A stretch of DNA of 35,008 bases, from assembly GCA_021324235.1 (NCBI GenBank), contig JAJPJM010000129.1, positions 1-35,008 of the forward strand, given 5' to 3'. A model generated the notes under the pieces. That model saw only the letters and a program-made list of their open reading frames with translations. It made no database searches and had not been told where the DNA came from. The position numbers and the translations under genes are program-made. Origin of the DNA: Verrucomicrobiota bacterium. Its GTDB lineage: Bacteria > Verrucomicrobiota > Verrucomicrobiia > Limisphaerales > UBA11358. Of the stretch, positions 9,479 to 18,048 are shown piece after piece (position 1 is the first letter of the stretch; each line of letters starts with the position of its first letter).

Positions 9479-9630
9479 CGGCGATTCGGTAATTTCTTAA
9501 CTCTCCGACCGGCAGCGCGGGTAAAAATGCTCAATAGGGTTGCGGCGAAATGTCGCAAAAGGGAAATTGTGAGCGACCCGCCTGCCGGCGGTTTTTGCAG
9601 AGGAAGTGGAAAACGGTCCTGGAAGGTGAA

Positions 9631-12600
9631 TTAGAAATTCAACTGCAGACTTACGAGCAGGGTGCGCGAGCGCGGGAGTTCGTTGTAAAGATTGAGAGGG
9701 TTCAAGCTGTAATTTTGACCGGTGAGATTGAGGATGCCGAGGGTGACTTGACCTTTACGATGCAGAAAACGATAGCCGGCAAATGCATTCAGTTGCCAGA
9801 AATCACCACCCGGCTCAGCAGGATTGTATCCGCTGTTGCTTTGATCATACCAATCAGCCTCTCCCTGGGCAAAGAAGCCGCAGGGATGGTTGTAAACCGC
9901 TGACATACTCAACTCTTGCAAGACGCCTTTGGTCCGCTGACTTGGTACTATGGCATTGTCAATCCCGAGTAATGGTGAAGTGACTGGCACGTCGGGGAAA
10001 TTATCATTTAAGACCACCTGACTGAGCTGGTACCGCGCGCCGAGAGACCAGTCCCGGCCCAACAACTGGTTGGCGGTGACCAGCAGTGTTTCTTCCGAAT
10101 AATCCAAATTTTCTCGTAGCGTGGATGGCACTGCGTCATCGAACAAGTCAGAATAATAATTGAAAACGCCGTCCAGCCGATGGACGGTAGAGTTTAATAT
10201 TTCACCGGAAATACCCAGGTAAGTTCCGGTGCTGAATTTTTGTTCCAAGGAAAGGTCATAAGTTTCAAATTTGGCCCCGGCATTATCCCCGGCGATGGAT
10301 TCCGGAATGATGCTGCGATAGTTCTGAATGAAACCCGCCACCTGTGAAGGCTCGATTTGGTAACTTTGGTCCAGGCTTGCTCCGCCCAATGAGCGGGTAT
10401 AGGCAAAACGGACGGTGGTTTTATCCAGTGGCGTCCAAATCAGACCGGCTTTGGGCGAAATCCGACTAGCGGTCGTTTCGTCCCCCGAGATGGGTGCACT
10501 CTGGAAATCCTGTGGATAGGTGATACGGTCATAAGCCACGCCACCAATCAATTGCAGCGGCTCCAAAATCTGCCATTGATGGTAGCCATAAAAACTGAAG
10601 CGCTTGAAAAGAGAAGTAATGTCCTCCGGTGCTATCGGGTCGGGAAAAGCGGGCAAGAGCGCAAAGGACGTGTTGTCTTGTAGAACGGTAGTATGAAAAT
10701 GACCGTATTGGATGCGAGAACCAATAATAGTATTGTGAGAAGGCCCCTCCCAAATCTGCTGCAATTCACCTGAATAAATATCCAGCTTGCTCGCATAATT
10801 CGCATCCATGGTTATGTTTTGTGCTGAAATAAACGTGGGGGGAATGCCGGGCAGGTCTTGAAACAGGGATGGCTGCGTAAAGTTGGTGAACGAGTAAGTG
10901 TCGTCGAGGCGCGCCGCCAAAAACAACGTGTGAACTCCGGGTCCCCATTCGTGATGATAGCCGAGACTTACGATCGGTTCTTGTTTTTCGTTAAAGCGGT
11001 AAGTTGGACTGGCCGTGTTTTGATCGTAGTATTGTGTCAAATCCCCGCCATCGGCATTGTATTGTTTTACCTGCACATAAGCTGTGTCCTGGGGCGTGAA
11101 TTGATATTTGAACGCCGCGGACAGTTGCCGTTGTTCGATGTCTTCATTGAAACGTTGTCCCGGATCGGTGCGGTAGAATCCCTCCAGGTCATAACCAAAG
11201 TTGTCAAAGACGCCGTATTGTGCGCCTGCCTGCGTCCAGGCCCCGCGGCTCAGATATTCCGTGCTCGATACGACCCCGAAACCGTTGCGTTCGAACAATG
11301 GGGAATATTCCTGTTGGGAAATCGTGGGCGACAAGGTGCCGGCGCTTATCGGGGACAGCAAATTTGCCAGCAAATATTCGCTCTCGGCAGGAGTTTCATA
11401 ACGGAGATTGATCCCGTTCGGATCGCCGAGATCCGCAAAGCTGTTTGCCAGGAACAGATGGGCCGAGTAATTCGCGTAATCGTTGTTGACCGCGCGGGAG
11501 GCTTCGCGCGTAGCCACGTCATCCATGCCATCGTCCCGGTACATCGCCGCCAGATTTGCGCTGCGCACCGCGCGGTCCTGGTCCAGCAGCAGTTGCGAAC
11601 GATAAACGCTCCGGTTGTCGTTCAAGGCCTGCGACTTTTCCAGGTCCTGAATCGCGTCGTTGATCCGGTTCTCCTGTTGGTCCAGCAGGGCGGAATAAAG
11701 CCACGCCGTCGGATCATTGGGATCCAATTTTTCCGCCCGTTGAAGTTCCCTGGCGGCATGCGGATAATCGCCCGCATCCGTGTAAGCCTTGCCCAGATAA
11801 CTGCGCAATTCGGCACGTTGCGGTTCGAGCGCTGCGGCCACCAGCAGGTCTTCACGTCCCCCTTTGACATCGCCGCGGCGGACACGACAAAGACCGCGCC
11901 CCAGCCATGCGTTACCAAGCGCAGAGTCCACCGCCAACGCCCGGTCGAACCAGCGGATGGCCTCACCGGTGCGATTTTGCGCCGCGAGCAGAAATCCCTT
12001 CAGCGCGAGCGCCTGGGCGTTGCGCGGTGCCAGGGCCAGGCTTTTATCCAAGGCGTCCAACGCGCGGCGGGAATGGCCGGAACTGAACTCCAGTTCCGCC
12101 ACGCGTTCCCAGGCAAAACCGAAATCCGGCGAGTTGGTCGCGGCCTCCCGTGCGGAAGCCAGTGCCGCCATTAATGAAATGCCAGGGACGGCGCGCGATT
12201 GTTCATAGTAGGAATCCGCCAGAAATTCCGTGGCCAGTTGCGGACGGGCTGCCGGCGGATTTGGCTGCCGTTTCACGGCGGCGATGAGCCGGTGCAAGGC
12301 CGCCGCCATCCGTTGCGGCCGGCTGGAGGCGTCGGAACCGGACAATGCGGCCAGCACGGATTCGGCCGACTCAACTTGTCCAACACTTAAAAGCAGGCCG
12401 GCATAATAAACCCGTTCGGCGTCGGAGCCGGGCGACCGTCCCGCCGGATATTGGGCCAGCGCGGCCATCAAATCGCCCGAGCGATAAGCCTGGAGGGATT
12501 CGCCGAGGATTTTTTGTTCGTCCGATGTGAACGGCAGGTCTGCCGGATCAATGATCGCCGGGTAGTAAAAACACCATTGCAGGAGGTTGTTGGCAATGAA

Positions 12601-13212
12601 ACCCGCCGTGCGGACGGGCGCCTTGCCTGGCTCGACGACGGCTTGCTGACCGTTGGTCAACCGCAGCATGGCCTGTTCGTTGCCGAACCGGACTTTGCCG
12701 TCAATGACCGACAGGGTCGTGCGCCCCGTGTCGTCCACCGCCATCGCGAATTCCGTGCCCTCCACGCCGGCGACGGCACCGCGAGTGATGACCCGGATGC
12801 GCCCCGGTTGGTCCCGATGAAAAAACGAGAGGATGCCCCGGAGCAAATGCAGTCCGCATTGCGCATCCGCTGAATCCGGCGGCAGCACTTCGATTTCCGT
12901 CGAAGCGCCGAAAGATAGGACGCTCCGGTCAGACCAAAGCAAGGCCATCCGGCTGTTGGCGCCGGTGCGTAACCGGTCGAAGGGATGCAGGATTTGGTGG
13001 TTCTGCGCCGGTGTCCAGGTGGTGGTTGTACCGGAGGCAATTTCCGCCGTGCCTTGCAGTTCCACAATCCGGATTTCGTTCGTGATGGCACCACCGGCCA
13101 TTGGCTGCGCATGCGATCCCTCGACGCCAGCCAAGAAACCCCAAAAAACGGCGGCCTTCAACAAACCGCGCCCGGCTTTAGGAAACAAGTTCAAGCGATT
13201 AAATCCGTCCAC
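9631..13212 (-). CDS. FecR-domain / TPR / outer-membrane beta-barrel fusion protein (1193 aa)
   Basis: Signal peptide; FecR-like region (RLRTGANSRMALLWSDRSVLSFGASTEIEV...GVEGTEFAMAVDDTGRTTLSVIDGKVRF); TPR array (ALALKGFLLAAQNRTGEAIRWFDRALAVD, ...LRSYLGKAYTDAGDYPHAARELQRAEKLDPNDPTAWLY); TonB-receptor-like C-terminal barrel ending in LLVSLQLNF. Confidence 0.88.
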   Translation of the reverse strand: MDGFNRLNLFPKAGRGLLKAAVFWGFLAGVEGSHAQPMAGGAITNEIRIVELQGTAEIASGTTTTWTPAQNHQILHPFDRLRTGANSRMALLWSDRSVLSFGASTEIEVLPPDSADAQCGLHLLRGILSFFHRDQPGRIRVITRGAVAGVEGTEFAMAVDDTGRTTLSVIDGKVRFGNEQAMLRLTNGQQAVVEPGKAPVRTAGFIANNLLQWCFYYPAIIDPADLPFTSDEQKILGESLQAYRSGDLMAALAQYPAGRSPGSDAERVYYAGLLLSVGQVESAESVLAALSGSDASSRPQRMAAALHRLIAAVKRQPNPPAARPQLATEFLADSYYEQSRAVPGISLMAALASAREAATNSPDFGFAWERVAELEFSSGHSRRALDALDKSLALAPRNAQALALKGFLLAAQNRTGEAIRWFDRALAVDSALGNAWLGRGLCRVRRGDVKGGREDLLVAAALEPQRAELRSYLGKAYTDAGDYPHAARELQRAEKLDPNDPTAWLYSALLDQQENRINDAIQDLEKSQALNDNRSVYRSQLLLDQDRAVRSANLAAMYRDDGMDDVATREASRAVNNDYANYSAHLFLANSFADLGDPNGINLRYETPAESEYLLANLLSPISAGTLSPTISQQEYSPLFERNGFGVVSSTEYLSRGAWTQAGAQYGVFDNFGYDLEGFYRTDPGQRFNEDIEQRQLSAAFKYQFTPQDTAYVQVKQYNADGGDLTQYYDQNTASPTYRFNEKQEPIVSLGYHHEWGPGVHTLFLAARLDDTYSFTNFTQPSLFQDLPGIPPTFISAQNITMDANYASKLDIYSGELQQIWEGPSHNTIIGSRIQYGHFHTTVLQDNTSFALLPAFPDPIAPEDITSLFKRFSFYGYHQWQILEPLQLIGGVAYDRITYPQDFQSAPISGDETTASRISPKAGLIWTPLDKTTVRFAYTRSLGGASLDQSYQIEPSQVAGFIQNYRSIIPESIAGDNAGAKFETYDLSLEQKFSTGTYLGISGEILNSTVHRLDGVFNYYSDLFDDAVPSTLRENLDYSEETLLVTANQLLGRDWSLGARYQLSQVVLNDNFPDVPVTSPLLGIDNAIVPSQRTKGVLQELSMSAVYNHPCGFFAQGEADWYDQSNSGYNPAEPGGDFWQLNAFAGYRFLHRKGQVTLGILNLTGQNYSLNPLNLYNELPRSRTLLVSLQLNF

Positions 13213-13328
13213 GCATCTGACTGACTAACGTGACTGAGACAAGCAGATAAAACCCTTTTCTTCAACATTTTTCGAGATTACGGTATATTTTATTGCCAAC
13301 CGTTATTTAAGACCACATTACTTGTTTA

Positions 13329-13955
13329 ATGGCAGAGCCGAAGGATGAATTGATTCCGACGCGCGCAACTTTGATCCAGCGCCTCAAGGATTGGCAGGAT
13401 CAATCAAGTTGGCAGGATTTTTTTGACACGTACTGGAAGCTCATCTATGGGACCGCCATCAAGAGCGGTTTGACGGCGACCGAAGCGCAGGATGTCGTGC
13501 AGGAAACCATGATTTCGGTCGCCAAGCACATGCCCGCCTTCAAATATGACCCGGCGATTGGCTCCTTCAAAACCTGGCTCTTAAACATGACCCGCTGGCG
13601 CATCACCGACCAGCTCCGCAAGCGTGGGCCTTTTGTGGCCGGTCATTCCACTGCCGACGATACCGCCATCGGCACCCGCACGGTGGACAATATGGTGGAT
13701 CCGACGGGCCGGGACCTGGACGCGCTGTGGGACGCCGAATGGGAAAAGAATCTGCTGGATGCGGCCATGGCAAAAGTCAAACGCCGGCTGGACCCGCGTA
13801 AATATCAAATCTTCGATTTATACGTGAACAAGGAATGGCCGCCCGAAAGGGTGGCCGCCACCTTCGGCATATCCGTGGATCAGGTTTATCTGGCCAAGCA
13901 TCGGACGACGGAACTGATCAAGGAAGAAGTCAAAAAACTGGAGGAGAAAATGTGA
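13329..13955 (+). CDS. ECF-type RNA polymerase sigma factor
   Basis: Sigma region 2 (DVVQETMISVAKHMPAFKYDPAIGSFKTWLLNMTRWRITDQLRKR) and region 4 (RKYQIFDLYVNKEWPPERVAATFGISVDQVYLAKHRTTELIKEEVKKL). Confidence 0.92.
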   Translation: MAEPKDELIPTRATLIQRLKDWQDQSSWQDFFDTYWKLIYGTAIKSGLTATEAQDVVQETMISVAKHMPAFKYDPAIGSFKTWLLNMTRWRITDQLRKRGPFVAGHSTADDTAIGTRTVDNMVDPTGRDLDALWDAEWEKNLLDAAMAKVKRRLDPRKYQIFDLYVNKEWPPERVAATFGISVDQVYLAKHRTTELIKEEVKKLEEKM

Positions 13956-14012
13956 ATTCATTGGCTCCCGGGCCGTTCATGAGGTGCGCCGGCAACCGGG
14001 CGGAATACGGGT

Positions 14013-14480
14013 TCAGCGAATTTCATCCGGAAATCCCTGTTGCCGCAACGCCTCGAATAAAACCAGCGCCGCGCAGTTCGACAGGTTCAGCGAACGGGAT
14101 TGGGCGTTGAACATCGGAATCCGCAGCCAATGTTCGCGGTTGTGTTCCAATAATTGCCCCGGCAAACCGGCGGTCTCACGCCCGAAAACCAGATAATCCG
14201 CCGCTGAAAATTTTGCTTCCGTATAAAGTTTCGGGCCGTTCGATTCAATGAACCACAGCCGCGCGTCAACCGGCAGTTTTTTTTCAAAGGCCGTCCAGCC
14301 GGGCCACCGGTGCCACTCGACGTGTTGCCAGTAATCCATGCCCGCGCGTTTGAGCTGCGCGTCATCCAGCTTGAAACCAAATGGCTCGATGAGATGCAAC
14401 GTCGTCCGGGTCGCCGCGCAGAGCCGTGCCACGTTGCCCGTATTCGGTGGAATTTCCGGTTCGACTAGAACAATTTGCAT
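14013..14480 (-). CDS. trmL: tRNA (cytidine(34)-2'-O)-methyltransferase, SPOUT family
   Basis: MQIVLVEPEIPPNTGNVARLCAAT, LKRAGMDYW, DYLVFGRETAGLP, LRIPMFNAQSRSLNLSNCAALVLFEALRQ. Confidence 0.94.
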   Translation of the reverse strand: MQIVLVEPEIPPNTGNVARLCAATRTTLHLIEPFGFKLDDAQLKRAGMDYWQHVEWHRWPGWTAFEKKLPVDARLWFIESNGPKLYTEAKFSAADYLVFGRETAGLPGQLLEHNREHWLRIPMFNAQSRSLNLSNCAALVLFEALRQQGFPDEIR

Positions 14481-14485
14481 GAAAA

Positions 14486-15316
14486 TTAAACCGCAGAGGC
14501 GTGAAGGCGCAGAGTTTTTTGCCCTTTTGGTTCTTTCTCCGTGTTCCTGCGTTTCGGCGATGAATAAAAGACTTTCCAGAGGACCAGCCCGTGCGCCGGG
14601 GCCGTCATGCCGGAAACCCGCCGGTCTTTTTTCGCCAGCATCCGCTTGATTTCCGCCGGCGGAAATTTGCCCTGGCCGATCTGCACCAGCGTGCCGACGA
14701 TGCCGCGGCACATTTTGTAAAGAAAGCCGTCGCCTTCGATGATGAACGTCAGTTGCGGACCGGACTTTTTGATGTCGCACCGCGTGAGTCGCCGCCGGGT
14801 GGATTCCATTTCATAATTCCGATTGGCGGCGAACGATTTGAAATCATGCCGTCCGACCAGCCGCCGCGCGGCGGCGCGCATGGCCTTCAGATTGAGCGGA
14901 CGCGTCACCTGCCAGGCGCGGTGGCGAAGCAAAGGATTCATGGCCGTGTGGTTCCAGACGAAGTAACGGTATTGTTTTCCATTGGCGTCGAAGCGCGCGT
15001 GGAATTTTTCCGGCGCCCGGGAAGCGGACAACACGCGGATGTCCTCCGGCAGCCACGCGTTGATGGCCAGCGCCAGTTTGCGGACCGTCATTTTAAATTC
15101 CGCGGGCAACACCTCGAAATGCGCCACCATGCCGAGCGCATGCACGCCGGTGTCCGTCCGGCTGGAACCGTGGAGCCGTGGCGCGCCGGGGAACAGTCGG
15201 GCCAGGGCGACCTCGACCTTTTCCTGCACGCCCGTGCCGATTTTTTGCATTTGCCAGCCGGCGTACGCCGTGCCGTCGTAGGCAATGACCAGTTTGAATT
15301 TTTTCGAAGCCGACAT
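14486..15316 (-). CDS. truA: tRNA pseudouridine(38-40) synthase
   Basis: FKLVIAYDGTAYAGWQ, RLHGSSRTDTGVHALGMVAHF, KQYRYFVWN, GRHDFKSFAA, GDGFLYKMCRGIVGTLVQIGQGK. Confidence 0.95.
   Translation of the reverse strand: MSASKKFKLVIAYDGTAYAGWQMQKIGTGVQEKVEVALARLFPGAPRLHGSSRTDTGVHALGMVAHFEVLPAEFKMTVRKLALAINAWLPEDIRVLSASRAPEKFHARFDANGKQYRYFVWNHTAMNPLLRHRAWQVTRPLNLKAMRAAARRLVGRHDFKSFAANRNYEMESTRRRLTRCDIKKSGPQLTFIIEGDGFLYKMCRGIVGTLVQIGQGKFPPAEIKRMLAKKDRRVSGMTAPAHGLVLWKVFYSSPKRRNTEKEPKGQKTLRLHASAV
14487..14555. repeat. Degenerate repeat of the 'ACCGCAGAGGCG...GCGCAGAG' type
   Basis: TAAACCGCAGAGGCGTGAAGGCGCAGAG ... TTTCTCCGTGTTCCTGCGTTTCGG; overlaps the TruA C-terminal codons. Confidence 0.5.
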
Positions 15317-15320
15317 TTTC

Positions 15321-15380
15321 TGCCACAGATTGGCACAGATGAAACGCGGATAAAAAGAAAGAATCTGTGTTTATCCGCGG
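15321..15380. repeat. Degenerate intergenic repeat with 10-bp inverted arms ('CACAGATTGGCACAGATGAAACGCGGATAAA')
   Basis: CGCGGATAAA (15345-15354) / TTTATCCGCG (15370-15379) between ruvX and truA. Confidence 0.6.
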
Positions 15381-15381
15381 C

Positions 15382-15789
15382 TCAAATCCCATCCAGGTAA
15401 CTCTGCAATAAAATGGCCGCGGCCATCTTGTCCACCTTCTCCTTGCGCTGGTCCCGCCGGACCTTGCCCTGGATCAGAATCCGGTTTGCCTGTGAACTCG
15501 TCAGCCGTTCATCCCAGGTCCGAATCGGGACCGTGATGGCATTGCGCAAGACCGCCACGAACGCCTCGACTTTCTGCGCCGCCGGACCGTAACTGCCGTC
15601 CATGTTTCGCGGCAAACCGATGAGGACGAGATCCACTTCCTTTTCGACCAGCAATGTTTTCAATCGTTCCAGAAAACCTGCGAACGGCTCGGCCAGGATG
15701 TATTCCAGCGGCTGGGCAATCGTTTTGGTTTCGTCGCTCACGGCGACACCGATGCGTTTGGTTCCGTGGTCGAGGGCAAGAATGCGCAT
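15382..15789 (-). CDS. ruvX: Putative Holliday junction resolvase / pre-16S rRNA nuclease YqgF
   Basis: MRILALDHGTKRIGVAVSDE, LVLIGLPRNMDGSYGPAAQKVEAF, TWDERLTSSQANRIL, KVDKMAAAILLQSYLD. Confidence 0.94.
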   Translation of the reverse strand: MRILALDHGTKRIGVAVSDETKTIAQPLEYILAEPFAGFLERLKTLLVEKEVDLVLIGLPRNMDGSYGPAAQKVEAFVAVLRNAITVPIRTWDERLTSSQANRILIQGKVRRDQRKEKVDKMAAAILLQSYLDGI

Positions 15790-15835
15790 GGAATTAAGTC
15801 GTCCTCAAACTACTTTTAAAAACGCGTTTCAGCAA

Positions 15836-16372
15836 TCACGGATTAACCGCCGGAGCGGCGGTGCCAGTCCTCAACCAACTGGTGTCGCCAATCAAATCGG
15901 TCATCATTCCGGTCAAATCCACTTTTGGAATCGGCAGGTATTTGCCCGTGGCCTCGGCAAACGGCCGGCCGGAAGCATTGGCCAGGATGCCCCTGGCCTC
16001 GAAAATGCGGTTCTTACGGTTGGTCATCAACTCGCCGGTGGCGAAGATTTCATCATCCGGTCGCACCGGGTTCAGAAACCGCACGGTCAATTCGGCGCAA
16101 AATGCGAACTGTCCCGTTGGCACCGCGCAGGCCCAGACCATGATTTCGTCGAGTACGGTCGTCAAAATGCCGCCGTGCACGACGCCGCGAAAGCCGATGT
16201 GCGCGGCGCGCAGCCGGAAACGCGTGCGCACGGCGCGCCCGTCGGTGGTAAAACGCAGTTTGAGTCCGACGGCGTTGCTTTCGCCGCAGACGAAGCATGA
16301 ATGGGTGTGGGGCAATTCCCGCATGGCAATAAATAGGCGGTGCAATGACGGTGCAGCGCAAGAAAATTTCAC
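15836..16372 (-). CDS. Hotdog-fold thioesterase (PaaI-like)
   Basis: [62 protein letters not shown]; start may be internal at 16324. Confidence 0.82.
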   Translation of the reverse strand: MKFSCAAPSLHRLFIAMRELPHTHSCFVCGESNAVGLKLRFTTDGRAVRTRFRLRAAHIGFRGVVHGGILTTVLDEIMVWACAVPTGQFAFCAELTVRFLNPVRPDDEIFATGELMTNRKNRIFEARGILANASGRPFAEATGKYLPIPKVDLTGMMTDLIGDTSWLRTGTAAPAVNP

Positions 16373-16427
16373 CGTATTTAAATTAGGTGATTTCTTTTCG
16401 CGTCTTTCGTGGTTAAATTTTTCCGCG

Positions 16428-17222
16428 ATGATTCAATACCTCGATTTGCTGCGACACGTCCTGGAACATGGAAAGTTCAAGGCTGATCGCACCGGTACGG
16501 GCACGTATTCGGTGTTTGGCGCGCAGGCGCGGTTCGATTTGCGCCAAAGTTTCCCCGTGCTCACCACGAAAAAGCTGCATCTCAAGTCCATCATCTACGA
16601 GTTGCTCTGGTTCCTGCGCGGCGACACAAATGTCAAATACCTCCACGAGCACGGCGTGACGATCTGGGACGAGTGGGCGGACGAGGAAGGCAGCCTGGGT
16701 CGCATTTACGGCGCGCAATGGTGCGATTGGCGCACACCCGACGGCCGTTCCCTCAATCAGATTGACGGAGTCATCGAGCAGATCAAAAAAAATCCCGATA
16801 GCCGGCGGCACATCGTCACCGCCTGGAACGCCGGCGAACTGGACCGGATGCGGCTGGCGCCCTGTCACGCGCTGTTTCAGTTTTACGTGCTCGACGGCGA
16901 ATTGAGCTGCCAGCTTTACCAGCGCAGCGCGGACCTGTTCCTCGGCGTGCCGTTCAACATCGCCAGTTACGCGCTGCTTGCGCTGATGGTTGCGCAGGTC
17001 TGTGGATTAAAGCCAGGTGATTTCGTCCACACCTTCGGCGATTTGCACCTTTATGCCAACCACCTCGAACAGGCGAAGCTGCAATTGTCGCGCGGCCCGC
17101 GGCCGCTGCCGCAGATGAAATTGAATCCGGCGGTAAAAAACATCCACGACTTCAAGTTTGAGGATTTTGAACTGGTGGGTTACGACCCGCATCCGGCCAT
17201 CAAGGCGCCAATTGCGGTCTAA
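16428..17222 (+). CDS. thyA: Thymidylate synthase
   Basis: 264 aa; [93 protein letters not shown]. Confidence 0.97.
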   Translation: MIQYLDLLRHVLEHGKFKADRTGTGTYSVFGAQARFDLRQSFPVLTTKKLHLKSIIYELLWFLRGDTNVKYLHEHGVTIWDEWADEEGSLGRIYGAQWCDWRTPDGRSLNQIDGVIEQIKKNPDSRRHIVTAWNAGELDRMRLAPCHALFQFYVLDGELSCQLYQRSADLFLGVPFNIASYALLALMVAQVCGLKPGDFVHTFGDLHLYANHLEQAKLQLSRGPRPLPQMKLNPAVKNIHDFKFEDFELVGYDPHPAIKAPIAV

Positions 17223-17238
17223 GACATTTCCGCTGATT

Positions 17239-17292
17239 CCGCGGATTACACAGATTTGTTTTATAATCAGCACAAATCTGCTTAATCTGCGG
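17239..17292. repeat. Imperfect inverted repeat 'CCGCGGATTACACAGATTTGT', between thyA and folA
   Basis: Left arm 17239-17259, right arm 17272-17292, 18 of 21 positions complementary, 12-nt loop. Confidence 0.65.
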
Positions 17293-17299
17293 TAGCAAC

Positions 17300-17881
17300 A
17301 TGAAACACTTCAAGGCTATTGCCGCGATGTCGCAGAACCGCGTGATTGGCGCGGACGGCAAAATCCCGTGGCACCTGCCGGAGGATTTCAAGTGGTTCAA
17401 AAAAATGACGATGGGCAACATCGTCGTGATGGGGCGCAAGACGTTCGAAAGCCTGGGCCGGCCGCTGCCCAGCCGCAAAAACATGATTCTCACGCGGCAT
17501 CCGCAGCGGCTCATCAAAAGTCATCCGGAAATTTTCGGCCAGTACCATGAATGGCGCGGCGGGCGTTACCTCAAACGCGCCTATCAGTTTCACTTCACCA
17601 AACTGGAGAAAAACCAGCAGACGGAAATCCTGATCTTCAATTCGCTCGACCGGCTGAATCCGTCGGAATTTCCGAACGACATCTTTATCTGCGGCGGAGC
17701 GCAGATTTACGAGCAGGCATTGCCGCGGTGTTCCGACCTATATCTGACGCTCGTGAAGCGCGAGGTTCAAGGCGACACGTTTTTCCCAACCTTTGAAAAG
17801 AAATTTGTCCTGGCCGAAGAAGTCCGCGACACCCCGGAGTTCAAGATTCTGCATTACCGGCACAAGTCGCTGGTTTTATGA
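17300..17881 (+). CDS. folA: Dihydrofolate reductase with an extended central region
   Basis: [61 protein letters not shown] ... [15 protein letters not shown] ... LYLTLV. Confidence 0.94.
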   Translation: MKHFKAIAAMSQNRVIGADGKIPWHLPEDFKWFKKMTMGNIVVMGRKTFESLGRPLPSRKNMILTRHPQRLIKSHPEIFGQYHEWRGGRYLKRAYQFHFTKLEKNQQTEILIFNSLDRLNPSEFPNDIFICGGAQIYEQALPRCSDLYLTLVKREVQGDTFFPTFEKKFVLAEEVRDTPEFKILHYRHKSLVL

Positions 17882-17940
17882 GGTAGGGCGCGTTCTCCGA
17901 ACGCGCCGAAGCGCGGCGCGCTGGGACAGCGCGCCCTACC
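17882..17940. repeat. 59-bp compound palindrome: two 9-bp hairpins enclosed by a 5-bp stem
   Basis: GGTAG|GGCGCGTTC-TCC-GAACGCGCC|GAAGCGC|GGCGCGCTG-GGA-CAGCGCGCC|CTACC; every stem is perfect. Confidence 0.9.
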
Positions 17941-18048
17941 ACTTAGGGCTGAATAACCGGGACTCGTATAATTCGTCCTTCCGAAGGAAAATAAAACAGG
18001 CGGACCTTTGCCGGCCCGCCTGTGTGACTAAATTATTAACTGCGGCAG

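Noticed and set aside
10858-12174. 438-aa plus-strand ORF
   Set aside because: Antisense to the TPR/barrel region of the 1193-aa protein.
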